DNA of 64,000 nt from Burkholderiales bacterium (GCA_016219375.1 JACRNC010000011.1:1-64000), one strand, 5' to 3'. Shown: positions 34,170-44,600, counted from the first letter of the stretch. Numbers and translations are program-made. Notes: generated by a model from the letters alone, not told the origin.

Positions 34170-35132
34170 ATGAAGCTGCTCTTCGTCGCCGACCCGCTGG
34201 CCACCTTCAAGGTCTACAAGGACACCACGTTCGCGATGATGCGCGAGGCCGCGCGACGCGGCCATGCGGTGTTCGCCTGCGAGGTGCCGCAGCTGCGCTG
34301 GCAGCGTGGTGCGCCGGTGCAGGCGCGGGTGCAGCGCATCCATCTGACCGGGCGCGACGACGATTGGCATGAAGCCGGCGAGCCGGCCACGCATGCGCTG
34401 CGCGACTTCGATGCGGTGCTGATGCGCAAGGACCCGCCGTTCGACGCGGAGTACCTCTACGCCACCCATCTGCTGACCCAGGCGCAGCGCGAGGGGGCAA
34501 AGGTGTTCAACGATCCGCGGGCGCTGCGCGAGCACCCGGAGAAGCTGGCCATCCTGGAGTTCCCGCAGTTCATTGCGCCGACCATGGTGTCCCGCGACAT
34601 GGATGCGCTGCGAGCCTTCCATGCCGAGCAGGGGGAAATCATCCTCAAGCCGCTCGACGGCATGGGCGGCATGGGCATCTTCCGCGTTGGTGCGGACGGG
34701 CTCAACCTGGGCAGCATCCTGGAGACGCTGACGCTCAACGGCGAGCGCACGATCATGGCCCAGCGCTTCCTGCCGGCCATTGCCCAGGGCGACAAGCGCG
34801 TGCTGCTGATCGACGGCCGGCCGGTGCCCTACAGCCTGGCGCGCATCCCGCAGGGCAGCGAGGTGCGCGGCAACCTGGCTGCCGGCGGCAAGGGCGTGGC
34901 GCAGGAGCTGTCCGCGCGCGACCGCGAGATCGCCGAGGCCCTGGGCCCGGTGCTCGGCGCGCGCGGGCTGCTGCTGGTGGGGCTGGACGTGATCGGCGAG
35001 AACCTCACCGAGATCAACGTCACCAGCCCGACGTGCTTCCAGGAGATCACGCAGCAGACCGGCTGCGACGTGGCGGCGCTCTTCATGGATGCGCTGCAGG
35101 CGCGGGCGGGCACGGGCGATACGGCGCGTTGA
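34170..35132 (+). CDS. gshB: Glutathione synthetase
   Basis: A 320-residue ATP-grasp enzyme adding glycine to gamma-glutamylcysteine. Family blocks: MKLLFVADPLATFKVYKDTTFAMM, VLMRKDPPFDAEYLYATHLL, EIILKPLDGMGGMGIFRV (nucleotide-binding Gly-rich loop), and GLDVIGENLTEINVTSPTCFQEI (Mg-binding Glu/Asn). Length matches E. coli GshB (316). The stop lies inside a triplicated 7-mer. In related genomes gshB follows gshA closely; here kup and a toxin-antitoxin operon separate them. Confidence 0.96.
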   Translation: MKLLFVADPLATFKVYKDTTFAMMREAARRGHAVFACEVPQLRWQRGAPVQARVQRIHLTGRDDDWHEAGEPATHALRDFDAVLMRKDPPFDAEYLYATHLLTQAQREGAKVFNDPRALREHPEKLAILEFPQFIAPTMVSRDMDALRAFHAEQGEIILKPLDGMGGMGIFRVGADGLNLGSILETLTLNGERTIMAQRFLPAIAQGDKRVLLIDGRPVPYSLARIPQGSEVRGNLAAGGKGVAQELSARDREIAEALGPVLGARGLLLVGLDVIGENLTEINVTSPTCFQEITQQTGCDVAALFMDALQARAGTGDTAR

Positions 35133-35146
35133 GCGTTGAGCGTTGA
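35126..35146 (+). repeat. Triplicated 7-mer GCGTTGA at the gshB stop
   Basis: Three exact copies of GCGTTGA begin at the last gshB codons. Because the unit is seven bases, its three TGA triplets fall in three different frames. A further hairpin, CCCGGC/GCCGGG at 35232-35247, lies between gshB and the convergent kinase gene. Confidence 0.9.
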
Positions 35147-35288
35147 GCACGCGGCGCGCTGAGCGCTGGCTGGCTTGTCCGCGCTCGTCTGCAGCCCCTG
35201 CCGACGCGCTCCTGACGCATTCACGGCCCGTCCCGGCTCACGCCGGGCTCAGCCCGGGCTCCTTGCCGGTTCACCGTGGCGGGCATCT

Positions 35289-36644
35289 TCACCCGCCCGC
35301 TGTGCCGGCTTCGTGCAGCGGCGCAGTAGCGATCGGGCCGGGCTTGTCGGCCAGGGTCATCTCCACCGCGAAGCCGGCGGGCGCGGGCAGCAGGGCCAGG
35401 CGGCCGCCGTGGGCGCGGGCCACGCGGTCGGCCAGCATCAGGCCCAGGCCCAGGCCGTCGTCATAGCGCTCGCTGTCCAGCGCGGCCTGCATGCGCTGGC
35501 GCTGCCCGGGGTCGATGCCCGGGCCGTCGTCGGCCAGGCGGATGCGGGTGAGAACGCCGTCCTGGACGATGGACGCCTGCACCCGTGTGGCGCCATAGCG
35601 GCGGGCGTTGTCCAGCAGGTTGAGCAGCGCGGCGGCCAGCAGGTCGGGATCGGCATGGCAGGGGGCGGGCTGGACGGGCGGCTCGACGGCCAGGCCCTCC
35701 ACCGGCAGGCTGCGCAGCAGCGCGACCAGGTCCACGCTCTGCCAGGCGGGCTCGGTGCCGCTGCGAAACAGTGTGAGCAGCGCCGTGACCACGCGGCCCA
35801 GGCGGTCGGCGGCCTCGCGGGCGCGTTGCAGGCGCGGCTGCAGCGACGGCGGGCTCTCACGCTGGGCCAGAGCAAGCTGGGCGCCGACACCGGCCAGCGG
35901 GGTGCGCAGCGCGTGCGCGGCATGGGCGCTGAAGGCCCGCTCGCTGGTGACGCGCTGGGCCAGGCGCTCGCCAAGGTGGAGCACGGCATCGCGCAGCGGC
36001 ACGAGCTCGGCCCGGGTGGCCGGCGGCAGGCCGGCGGCGGCTTCAAGCGGGTGGTAGCGGGCGACCTGGCGCGACAGCTGCAGCACCGGCAGCAGCTCGG
36101 CCCGCACGCGGCGGCGCAGCCACGCCGCGCAGGCCAGGCCGACGAGCAGCGCGCCGCTGGCGGTGGCCGTGGCCGCCTTGAGCCGGGCGGCCCGGCGGTC
36201 GGCGTGGCGCTGTGCCACGACCAGCACGGTGCCGCGCGAGTCGAACGGCAGCAGATGCACGTGCCAGCCGTCACCTTCGTCCGTGGCCACCTGTGATGCG
36301 GCCGCGGGGCCGGTAAGTGGGGCGGCAAGTGGGGCGGCCGGGGCGCGGTGCGAGCGCCAGGTCACGCGGCCGTCGGCGGCCACCAGCTGCCACACCAGGT
36401 GCTCGTCGTGCGGCGGCGCGGGCAGCGAGCCGCCGGAGCCGATGGGCAGCTGCGCCGCATTGGCGTGCAGCAGGCCGAAGAGGATCTCCGCCGACTCCTG
36501 CAGCGCGCCGTCCATCACGCGGTCGACTTGGTGGTAGACCACGGCCCACACCACGCCGAAGGCCGCCAGGCTCCAGGCCAGCGAGATGCCCACGACCACC
36601 CGCGCCAGACGGCGGCGGATGGAGGGCACGCCGGTGCGGCTCAT
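35289..36644 (-). CDS. Sensor histidine kinase of a two-component system
   Basis: A 451-residue membrane kinase. TM1 is about residues 16-36, a periplasmic sensor follows (about 37-160), and TM2 is about 165-185. HisKA has the phospho-acceptor in SAHAAHALRTPLAGV; the residue after His is Ala rather than the more common Glu. The ATPase domain follows (NLLDNARRYGATRV N-box, DDGPGIDPG G1, DGLGLGLMLADRVA G2). It overlaps the upstream response-regulator gene by ATGA, so the two are translationally coupled. Placement opposite a metal-efflux operon suggests periplasmic metal sensing. Confidence 0.92.
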   Translation of the reverse strand: MSRTGVPSIRRRLARVVVGISLAWSLAAFGVVWAVVYHQVDRVMDGALQESAEILFGLLHANAAQLPIGSGGSLPAPPHDEHLVWQLVAADGRVTWRSHRAPAAPLAAPLTGPAAASQVATDEGDGWHVHLLPFDSRGTVLVVAQRHADRRAARLKAATATASGALLVGLACAAWLRRRVRAELLPVLQLSRQVARYHPLEAAAGLPPATRAELVPLRDAVLHLGERLAQRVTSERAFSAHAAHALRTPLAGVGAQLALAQRESPPSLQPRLQRAREAADRLGRVVTALLTLFRSGTEPAWQSVDLVALLRSLPVEGLAVEPPVQPAPCHADPDLLAAALLNLLDNARRYGATRVQASIVQDGVLTRIRLADDGPGIDPGQRQRMQAALDSERYDDGLGLGLMLADRVARAHGGRLALLPAPAGFAVEMTLADKPGPIATAPLHEAGTAGG

Positions 36645-37297
36645 GGCGTCACCCGGTAGCCCAGGCCACGCACGGTCTCGATCACCGCGTGGCCCAGCTT
36701 GCGGCGGATGCCGCTGACGTGCACCTCCACCGCGTTGCTGGAGAGCTCGCCGCCAAATCCCAGCAGCAGGGCCTCCAGGGTGCTCTTGGGCACGATGCGG
36801 CCGGCGCGCTGCACCAGGGCCTCCAGCAGGCTCCACTCACGGTGGGTCAGGTCCACGCGTTCGCCATCGAGGAAGGCCGCACGGGCATGCAGGTCCACCG
36901 TGACGCCCCCGCGCAGCGTCACGCCGGACGACGCCGTGCCGGCCACGCGGCGCTGCACGGCGCGCAGACGGGCCAGCAGCTCCTCTGGCGCAAACGGCTT
37001 GACCAGGTAGTCGTCGGCGCCAGTGTCCAGGCCGCGGATGCGGTCGGCCAGGCGATCGCGGGCGGTGAGCATCAAGGCCGGCGTGGCATGGCCGCGGGCG
37101 CGCAGGCCACGCAGCCAGTCCAGCCCCGAGCCATCGGGCAGCTGCCAGTCCACCAGCCAGGCGTCGTAGGGCTCGCCGTCCAGCGCCGGGACGTCCAGCA
37201 GGCGCTGGAACCAGTCCACCACATGACCCTCGGCACGCAGGAAGCCGCTCAGGCCTTCGCCGAGGATGGCATCGTCTTCGAGCAGCAGCAGGCGCAT
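36641..37297 (-). CDS. OmpR/PmrA-type response regulator
   Basis: A 218-residue regulator. The receiver domain begins MRLLLLEDDAILGEGL (acidic pocket), the phospho-acceptor Asp is in AWLVDWQLPDGSG, and the Lys is in DYLVKPFAPEELLARL. The winged-helix DNA-binding domain ends VEVHVSGIRRKLGHAVIETVRGLGYRVTP. The sequence style is that of the QseB/TctD/PmrA subgroup. It is divergent from the RND efflux operon, with a matching direct-repeat box between them, so it likely activates that operon and itself. Confidence 0.94.
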   Translation of the reverse strand: MRLLLLEDDAILGEGLSGFLRAEGHVVDWFQRLLDVPALDGEPYDAWLVDWQLPDGSGLDWLRGLRARGHATPALMLTARDRLADRIRGLDTGADDYLVKPFAPEELLARLRAVQRRVAGTASSGVTLRGGVTVDLHARAAFLDGERVDLTHREWSLLEALVQRAGRIVPKSTLEALLLGFGGELSSNAVEVHVSGIRRKLGHAVIETVRGLGYRVTP

Positions 37298-37352
37298 GGG
37301 GGACGCGAGGCGGGCGGTGGTGGCGTCACCGTAGCACCACGGGCCACGCGGC

Positions 37353-37371
37353 GGCTTCAGATTGGCTTCAG
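37353..37371 (+). promoter_or_regulatory. Direct-repeat binding box for the response regulator
   Basis: GGCTTCAG occurs at 37353-37360 and 37364-37371, a period of 11 bases, in the 98-base divergent gap. The form CTTCAG-N5-CTTCAG parallels the PmrA/QseB box CTTAAG-N5-CTTAAG, as expected for a dimer of the adjoining regulator's subgroup. Confidence 0.7.
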
Positions 37372-37395
37372 CCCCGGGCGGCAGGCTCGGGTGGC

Positions 37396-38511
37396 ATGAA
37401 GCCTGTCGTCCTGACCCCCCTTTCGTTGCGGCTCCCCTCGCGACCCGCGTCGTTGCTCTTGGCGCTGCTCCTGACCCTGGCGGCCGCTGCCACCCGGGCC
37501 GCCCCGCCCACCGTGCGGCTGCAGCCCGCGCAGATCGCTGCCCTGGGCGTGCAGGTGCAAGGGCCACAGCCGGCCCGGCCGCGCAGCGGCTACCCGGCGC
37601 GCGTGAGCGTGCCCACCGGGCTGCAGCGCGTGGTGACGGCGCCGCTGCCGGCGCGGCTGGTGTCGCAGTCGGTGGCCCTGGGTGACACCGTGCGCGCCGG
37701 CCAGGTGCTGGCCGTGCTCTACAGCCAGGAGGGCCAGGCTTGGCAACGCGAGGCGCTGCAGGCCGGCAGCCAGGCTGACCTGGCGCGGCGCGTGGCCGAG
37801 CGCGACGAACAGCTCTTCCGCGAAGGCCTGATCGGCCGCGCACGGCTGGAGGCCAGCCGCGCGGCGCAGCAGCAGACCCAGGCGTTGGCGGCCGAGCGCC
37901 GCCGGGCGCTGGCCCAGGCCGGCGCGGGCAGCGGCCTGGGCGGCGAGCTGGTGCTGCGCAGCCCGCTGGCCGGCGTGGTGCTGGAGGCGCCGGCCACCGT
38001 GGGCCAGCGCGTGGAGCAGGCCGATGTGCTGTTCCGCATCGCCCGGCTGTCGCGCCTGTGGCTGGAGCTGCAGGTGCCGGTGCAGGCCGTGGGCGGCTGG
38101 CGCCTGGGCGACGCGGTCGAGGTGACCGGCCGCGGCGTGCGCGGGCGGCTGATCGCCATCGGCGGCGCGGTGAACGAGGCGACGCAGACGGTGCCCGTGC
38201 GCGCCGAGGTGGCCCTGGATGAGCGCGCCGCCGTGCCGCCGCTGCGCCCGGGTGAGCAGGTGGAGGCCACCGTGGAGGCCAGCCCCACGGGCACCGGCGA
38301 GCCGGCCCTGGCCAGTGTGCCGGCGGCGGCGGTGGTGCGCCATGCCGGCGGCGACGCCGTGTTCATCGAGACCGCGCCCGGCGCCTACCGGCTGCAGCCG
38401 GTGCAGGTGCGCTCCAGCGCCCAGGGCCGGGCGGCCGTGGCCGGGCTGCCGGCCCAGGCCCGGGTGGTGGTGGCCGGCACCGCGGCGCTGCTGGCGCTGG
38501 TGCAGCCCTGA
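37396..38511 (+). CDS. RND efflux periplasmic adaptor (CusB/CzcB type)
   Basis: A 371-residue membrane-fusion protein. The signal peptide ends near TRAAPP. A barrel-sandwich/lipoyl half (VTAPLPARLVSQSVALGDTVRAGQVLAVLYS) is followed by an alpha hairpin (AERDEQLFREGLIGRARLEASRAAQQQ), the second lipoyl half (LRSPLAGVVLEAPATVGQRVEQADVLFRIARLSRLWLELQVP) and a beta-barrel part. It bridges the inner-membrane pump and the outer-membrane factor. It has no extra N-terminal metal-binding domain such as the CusB Met cluster. First gene of the operon, 12 bases before the pump. Confidence 0.9.
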   Translation: MKPVVLTPLSLRLPSRPASLLLALLLTLAAAATRAAPPTVRLQPAQIAALGVQVQGPQPARPRSGYPARVSVPTGLQRVVTAPLPARLVSQSVALGDTVRAGQVLAVLYSQEGQAWQREALQAGSQADLARRVAERDEQLFREGLIGRARLEASRAAQQQTQALAAERRRALAQAGAGSGLGGELVLRSPLAGVVLEAPATVGQRVEQADVLFRIARLSRLWLELQVPVQAVGGWRLGDAVEVTGRGVRGRLIAIGGAVNEATQTVPVRAEVALDERAAVPPLRPGEQVEATVEASPTGTGEPALASVPAAAVVRHAGGDAVFIETAPGAYRLQPVQVRSSAQGRAAVAGLPAQARVVVAGTAALLALVQP

Positions 38512-38523
38512 TCCGGAGGCACC

Positions 38524-41500
38524 GTGCTCAGCCGATTGATCGACTTCTCGTTGCGCCAGCGCCTGCTGGTGCTGGTGCTCACCGCGATGGGCGTGGCCGC
38601 CGGCGTGATCGCCTGGCGCGCGCTGCCGGTGGACGCCTTCCCGGACGTCTCCACCACCCAGGTCAAGCTGGTGCTCAAGGCCCCGGGCATGACGCCGCAG
38701 GAGGTGGAGTCCCGCATCACCGTGCCCATCGAGCAGGAGCTGCTGGGCATCCCGCACCAGCGCATGCTGCGCTCCACGTCCAAGTACGCGCTGGCCGACA
38801 TCACGCTGGACTTTGACGACGGCACCGACGTGTACTGGGCGCGCCAGCAGGTGGCCGAGCGCCTGGCCGGCGTGATGCAGGACTTGCCGCCTGGCACCTC
38901 CGGCGGCCTGGCACCCATCACCACGCCGCTGGGCGAGATGTTCATGTTCACGCTGGAGGGCCCGCAGTCGCTGGCCGAGAAACGCCAGGTGCTGGACTGG
39001 GTGATCCGCCCGGCACTGCGCACGCTGCCCGGCGTGGCCGACGTCAACAGCCTGGGCGGGCGGGTGCGCACCTTCGAGGTGGTGCCCGACGCGCAGCGGC
39101 TGCTGGCCCGTGGTCTGACGCTGGACCAGTTGGAGTCCGCCCTGGCCGCCGGCAACCGCAACGACGGCGCCGGCCGCCTGGCCGCTGGCGAGGAGGCGCT
39201 GATCGTGCGTGCCCAGGGCGCCATCCAGACGCTGGACGATGTGCGGGCCACCGTCGTGCGCGCGGCTGACGGCGCCGTGGTCCGCGTGGGCGACGTGGCC
39301 GATGTGCGCTTCGGCGAGCTCACCCGCTATGGCGCAGTCACGCGCGACGGCCGCGGCGAGGCGGTGCAGGGGCTGGTGCTCGGCCTGCGCGGGGCCAATG
39401 CACACGAGGTGGTCGTGGCCGTCAAGGCACGGCTGGCCGAGCTGGCGCCGGCGCTGCCGCCGGGCATGAAGGTGGAGCCCTTCTATGACCGCTCCAGCCT
39501 GGTGGACCGCGCGGTGCAGACCGTGGGCCGGGCGCTGCTGGAAGCGGTGGCACTGGTGGTCGTGCTGCTGTTGGCCTTCCTGGGCAACCTGCGCGCCGCG
39601 CTGGTGGTGGCGCTGATGCTGCCCCTGGCGGCGCTGGGCACCTTCGTGCTGATGCGGCTCTACGGCCTGTCGGCCAACCTGATGAGCCTGGGCGGCCTGG
39701 CCATCGCCATCGGCATGCTGGTCGATGGCGCGGTGGTGGTGGTGGAGAACATCGAGACCGCGCTGGCCGACGACGGCCGGCGTGCGCGCCCGCCGCTGCT
39801 GCATGCCATCTGGCGCGCGGCCAGCGAGGTGGCGGTGCCGGTGGTCTCGGGCATCGCGATCATCATGATCGTCTTCCTGCCGCTGCTGACGCTGCAGGGG
39901 CTGGAGGGCAAGCTCTTCGCCCCGGTGGCGCTGACCATCGTCTTTGCGCTGGCGGTGTCGCTGCTGCTGTCCTTCACCGTGGTGCCGGTGCTGGCGTCGT
40001 GGCTGATGAAGCGTGCCCCTGCGCACGAGCCGTGGCTGGTGCGCCGGCTGTCGGCCGCGTATGCGCGCGTCCTGGCCTGGGCCCTGGGGCATGAGAAAGC
40101 GCTGCTGGGCGGCGCGGGCGTGGCCGTCGTCGCCGCCGGCGTGGTCTTCGCCTTTGTCGGCAAATCCTTCATGCCCACGCTGGACGAGGGCGATCTCATC
40201 ATGCAGCTGGAGAAGCTGCCCTCCATCGGGCTGGACCAGACCGTGGCGCTGGACCTGCGTGTGCAGCAGGCGGTGCTGGCCGAGGTGCCCGAGGTGCAAG
40301 GCATCGTCGCGCGCAGCGGTGCCGACGAGCTGGGCCTGGACCCGATGGGCCTGAACCAGACCGACACCTTCCTCGTGCTCAAGCCGCGCGATCAATGGCG
40401 CGAGCCGGACAAGGAGTGGCTGACCGACCAGCTGCGCCGCGTCATGGCGCGCTTTCCTGGCGTGGAGCCGGCCTTCACCCAGCCCATCGACATGCGCGTG
40501 TCGGAGATGCTCACCGGCGTGCGCGGCGACGTGGCCATCAAACTCTACGGCGCCGATCTGGCCCGACTGGGCGAGCTGGCGCAGCGCATCGAGCGCACCG
40601 TGGCCGCCTTGCCCGGCGCCACCGACACGCTGACGCTGCGCAACGACGGCGTGCAGTACCTGCAGGTGGAGATCGACCGCCTGGCGGCCGGCCGCCACGG
40701 CCTGAGCGCCGAGCGCATCCAGGCCGACCTGCGGCGCTGGGTGGAGGGCCGCCCGGTGGGCACCGTGCACGAGGAAGGCCGGCGCATACCACTCGTGGTG
40801 CGCGGCAGCGAGGCGCTGCGCGGCTCGCCGGCCGACTTTGCGGCGCTGCGTCTGACCACCGAAGACGGTCGATCGGTGCCGCTGGAGAGCGTGGCCCGGC
40901 TGCGGCGGGTGGACGGCCCGGTCAAGGTGGATCGCGAGCGCGGCCAGCGCTATGTGGTGGTGCAGACCAACGTGCGCGGCCGCGACCTGGTCGGCTTTGT
41001 CGACGAGGCGAAGGCCGCCGTGGCCGCGCAGGTGCCGCTGCCCAGCGGCTATGCCATCGAATGGGGCGGGCAGTTCGAGAACCAGCAGCGCGCCGCGCGC
41101 CGGCTGTCGCTGGTGGTGCCCGTGGCGCTGGCACTGATCTTCTTCCTGCTGTTCTCCACCTTCGGCTCGGTGCGCCAGGCCGCGCTCGTGCTGGCCAACG
41201 TGCCGCTGGCGCTGATCGGCGGGGTCTTCGCCCTGGGCCTGGCGGGGCAATACCTGTCGGTACCGGCATCCGTGGGCTTCATCGCGCTGCTGGGCATCGC
41301 CGTGCTCAACGGCGTGGTCATGGTCAGCCACTTCAACGAGCTGCTCGGCCGCGGCCTGCCGCTGGCCCGCGTGGTGGAGGAGGGCGCGCGGCGCCGGCTG
41401 CGCCCGGTGCTGATGACCGCGGCCATCACCGCCGGCGGCCTGGTGCCGCTGCTGTTCGCCACCGGCCCGGGGTCGGAGATCCAGAAGCCGCTGGCCGTCG

Positions 41501-41604
41501 TGGTCATCGGCGGGCTAGTCAGCTCCACCGCGCTGACCTTGCTGCTGCTGCCGCTTATGTTCCGCCGCTTCGGCCTGCCGGCGCAGGCCGGCCCGGCATC
41601 CTGA
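38524..41604 (+). CDS. Heavy-metal efflux RND transporter (CusA/CzcA family)
   Basis: A 1026-residue inner-membrane proton antiporter with the HME-RND layout: one N-terminal TM helix, a large periplasmic loop, six TM helices, a second loop and five more helices. The TM4 motif reads AIGMLVDGAVVVVEN. It keeps the Asp and Glu of the proton relay but has AIG where CzcA-type zinc pumps have DFG, as in CusA-type pumps. LPVDAFPDVSTTQVKLVLKAPGM and FVGKSFMPTLDEGDLIMQLEKLPS are family blocks. GTG is the start, preceded by GGAGGCACC. Whether the cation is monovalent or divalent is not settled by sequence alone. Confidence 0.93.
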   Translation: MLSRLIDFSLRQRLLVLVLTAMGVAAGVIAWRALPVDAFPDVSTTQVKLVLKAPGMTPQEVESRITVPIEQELLGIPHQRMLRSTSKYALADITLDFDDGTDVYWARQQVAERLAGVMQDLPPGTSGGLAPITTPLGEMFMFTLEGPQSLAEKRQVLDWVIRPALRTLPGVADVNSLGGRVRTFEVVPDAQRLLARGLTLDQLESALAAGNRNDGAGRLAAGEEALIVRAQGAIQTLDDVRATVVRAADGAVVRVGDVADVRFGELTRYGAVTRDGRGEAVQGLVLGLRGANAHEVVVAVKARLAELAPALPPGMKVEPFYDRSSLVDRAVQTVGRALLEAVALVVVLLLAFLGNLRAALVVALMLPLAALGTFVLMRLYGLSANLMSLGGLAIAIGMLVDGAVVVVENIETALADDGRRARPPLLHAIWRAASEVAVPVVSGIAIIMIVFLPLLTLQGLEGKLFAPVALTIVFALAVSLLLSFTVVPVLASWLMKRAPAHEPWLVRRLSAAYARVLAWALGHEKALLGGAGVAVVAAGVVFAFVGKSFMPTLDEGDLIMQLEKLPSIGLDQTVALDLRVQQAVLAEVPEVQGIVARSGADELGLDPMGLNQTDTFLVLKPRDQWREPDKEWLTDQLRRVMARFPGVEPAFTQPIDMRVSEMLTGVRGDVAIKLYGADLARLGELAQRIERTVAALPGATDTLTLRNDGVQYLQVEIDRLAAGRHGLSAERIQADLRRWVEGRPVGTVHEEGRRIPLVVRGSEALRGSPADFAALRLTTEDGRSVPLESVARLRRVDGPVKVDRERGQRYVVVQTNVRGRDLVGFVDEAKAAVAAQVPLPSGYAIEWGGQFENQQRAARRLSLVVPVALALIFFLLFSTFGSVRQAALVLANVPLALIGGVFALGLAGQYLSVPASVGFIALLGIAVLNGVVMVSHFNELLGRGLPLARVVEEGARRRLRPVLMTAAITAGGLVPLLFATGPGSEIQKPLAVVVIGGLVSSTALTLLLLPLMFRRFGLPAQAGPAS

Positions 41605-41629
41605 CCTGAAGGCTTGGAAGGAGAACCCC

Positions 41630-41977
41630 ATGGAGCCCCAAGGCTCGACCGTCTGCCTGACCGTGCTGGTGCCCGCGCATGCCGCCCAGCAGCTGGTGGA
41701 CTACCTGATGACCGACGAGCATGCCGACGTGGAGTTCAGCATGTACGAGGTGGCCGCCCGCGGCCCGCTCGTCCACCTGGCCCGGGAGGAAGACCAGGTG
41801 CGCGGCTTCGCCCGCCGCACCGTGGCCCGGCTGCTGCTCGACCGCGACCGCTGCACGGCACTGATCGGCCGGCTGACCGAGCTGCTGGCCGGACTGGAAG
41901 GCGGCTACTGGATCACGCCGGTGGAGGGACGCGGCCGCTTTGCCGGGCCAGTGGCCCAGTCGGAGGCCCAAGCATGA
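41630..41977 (+). CDS. DUF3240 family protein
   Basis: A 115-residue cytoplasmic protein with a ferredoxin-like fold pattern (CLTVLVPAHAAQQLVDYLM, FSMYEVAARG, GGYWITPVEGRGRF). DUF3240 genes are found inside CusA/CzcA operons of betaproteobacteria. Its small PII-like size suggests regulation of the pump, though this is inference. The ribosome binding site AAGGAG precedes the ATG. The stop overlaps the next start (ATGA). Confidence 0.85.
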   Translation: MEPQGSTVCLTVLVPAHAAQQLVDYLMTDEHADVEFSMYEVAARGPLVHLAREEDQVRGFARRTVARLLLDRDRCTALIGRLTELLAGLEGGYWITPVEGRGRFAGPVAQSEAQA

Positions 41978-43389
41978 GCCGGCCGCTGTCTCCTGCCCTG
42001 GCCGCCCTGCTGCTGGCGGCGGCCGCGATGCCCGCAGCCCCCGCGTCCGCTGCGGCCCGCGCAGCTGGCCCGGCGCCGGCCTGGGCCGCGTCTTCCGCCG
42101 TGCCCGGGGCCCCATTGCCCGCCACGCCTGTCACGCCCGCCACGCCCACGGCCAGTGTCGGCGCCCCCGGCGGCATCCCCGCCGATCAGACCGGCTCCGC
42201 CGCCCTGCTGCCCGCGGCCGACACCGTGGCCCGCGTGCTGAGCCAGTCGCCTGGCGTGCAGGCCGCGCGTCATCTGGTGGAGGCCGAGCAGGCCGGCAAG
42301 CGGCAGCTGCGCGTCGGCCCCCATGAATGGGCCCTGGGCCTGGACGCCGAGCGCCGCCGCACCGACGACCCGCTGCGCCGCCAGGGCACCGACTGGACGC
42401 TGAGCCTGGAGCGCCCGTGGCGGCTGCCCGGCAAGCAAGACGCCGCCGAGCACTTGGGCAGCGCCCGCGTGGCCGCGGCCGAGGCGGCCTGGCTGCAGGC
42501 TTGGCGCGAGCAGGCCCGCGCCCTCCTGGATGCGCAGGTGGAGCTCTGGCGCGAGCGCGAGACCGCCCGCGTCTGGCAGCGCCAGGCCGATCTGCTGGAT
42601 CAGCAAGCCCGCGCCGTGGCCCGGCGCCAGCAACTGGGCGATGCGTCCGAGGTAGAGCGGCTGCAGGCCGAAGCGGCCGTGGCTCAGGCGCGGTCACAAG
42701 CCGTGGCCGCCGAGGGCCGTGCCCGCACGGCCGAGCAGACGCTGCGCCTGCGCTTCCCCGGGGTGGAGCCCGGGTCGGCCACGGGGCCCCTGCCGCCGCC
42801 GCCATCCCCGGCGGCCCTAACGCCGCCGGCCGGGCCGGCACCGGACGACTCGCTCGCCGAAGCCACCGGCCTGCCCGAATGGCAGGCGGCCGAGCGCGTG
42901 CTGCAAGCCCAGCAGGCCGCCCTGCGAGCCGAGGAGCTGGAGCGCCGCCCCGACCCCACGGTCGGCGTACGCGTGGGCCGCAGCCCGCTGGACGGCGAGC
43001 GCCAGTTCGGCGTGGCCCTGACCGTGCCGCTGGGCGGCGCCTACCGCGCGGCCGGCGTGCAGGCCAGTGCGGCCCGGCTGGCCGCCCAGCAGGCCCAGCA
43101 TGACGAGCTGCGCCGCCGCCTGACGGCCGAAGCCGCCGCCCGCCGCGAGCGGCTGCACGCCAGCCATGCCAGTTGGCGGCAGGCCGCCGAGGCGGCCGCC
43201 CGGCTGGAGCGCAGCGCCCAGGCACTGGCCCGCGGACAGGCCCTGGGTGAAAGCAGCCTGGCCGAGGTGCTGGCCGCGCGCCGCCTGGCCGCCGAGCAAG
43301 GCCTGGCCGCCGCGCTGGCCGCGGTGGACGCCTGGTCAGCCCACTGGCAGCAGGCCCTGGCCGCCGGCCGGCTGTGGCCTGCGCCTTGA
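41974..43389 (+). CDS. TolC-like outer-membrane efflux factor
   Basis: A 471-residue secreted protein. The signal peptide ends near ASAAARA, then a Pro/Ala/Thr-rich low-complexity segment (about 30-75). Two outer-membrane efflux-protein repeats follow with long coiled-coil helices (LLDAQVELWRERETARVWQRQADLLDQQARAVARRQQLGDASEVERLQAE and the C-terminal LARGQALGESSLAEVLAARRLAAEQGLAAALAAVDAWSA). The barrel strand VALTVPLGGAYRAAG is visible. It forms the outer-membrane exit duct for the RND pump and ends the operon. Translation is coupled to DUF3240 by a 4-base overlap. Confidence 0.88.
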   Translation: MSRPLSPALAALLLAAAAMPAAPASAAARAAGPAPAWAASSAVPGAPLPATPVTPATPTASVGAPGGIPADQTGSAALLPAADTVARVLSQSPGVQAARHLVEAEQAGKRQLRVGPHEWALGLDAERRRTDDPLRRQGTDWTLSLERPWRLPGKQDAAEHLGSARVAAAEAAWLQAWREQARALLDAQVELWRERETARVWQRQADLLDQQARAVARRQQLGDASEVERLQAEAAVAQARSQAVAAEGRARTAEQTLRLRFPGVEPGSATGPLPPPPSPAALTPPAGPAPDDSLAEATGLPEWQAAERVLQAQQAALRAEELERRPDPTVGVRVGRSPLDGERQFGVALTVPLGGAYRAAGVQASAARLAAQQAQHDELRRRLTAEAAARRERLHASHASWRQAAEAAARLERSAQALARGQALGESSLAEVLAARRLAAEQGLAAALAAVDAWSAHWQQALAAGRLWPAP

Positions 43390-43492
43390 TGCGAGCCTGG
43401 CGCCGCGCCCGGGGCCATAGCCCCGCCCTGGCATCGCGGCCTCAATGCGGCTAGGCTGCCGCGCCTGCACCACCACCCGAAGAGGTTCACCC

Positions 43493-44599
<1,107 letters not shown>

Positions 44600-44600
44600 C

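Noticed and set aside
37357-41331. A 1324-residue open frame antisense to the RND efflux genes, with similar long frames opposite metH (3572-6688) and trehalose synthase (12323-14956)
   Set aside because: They are His/Ala/Gly/Arg-rich shadows created by GC-rich third codon positions of the real genes. No family motif or ribosome binding site was seen.
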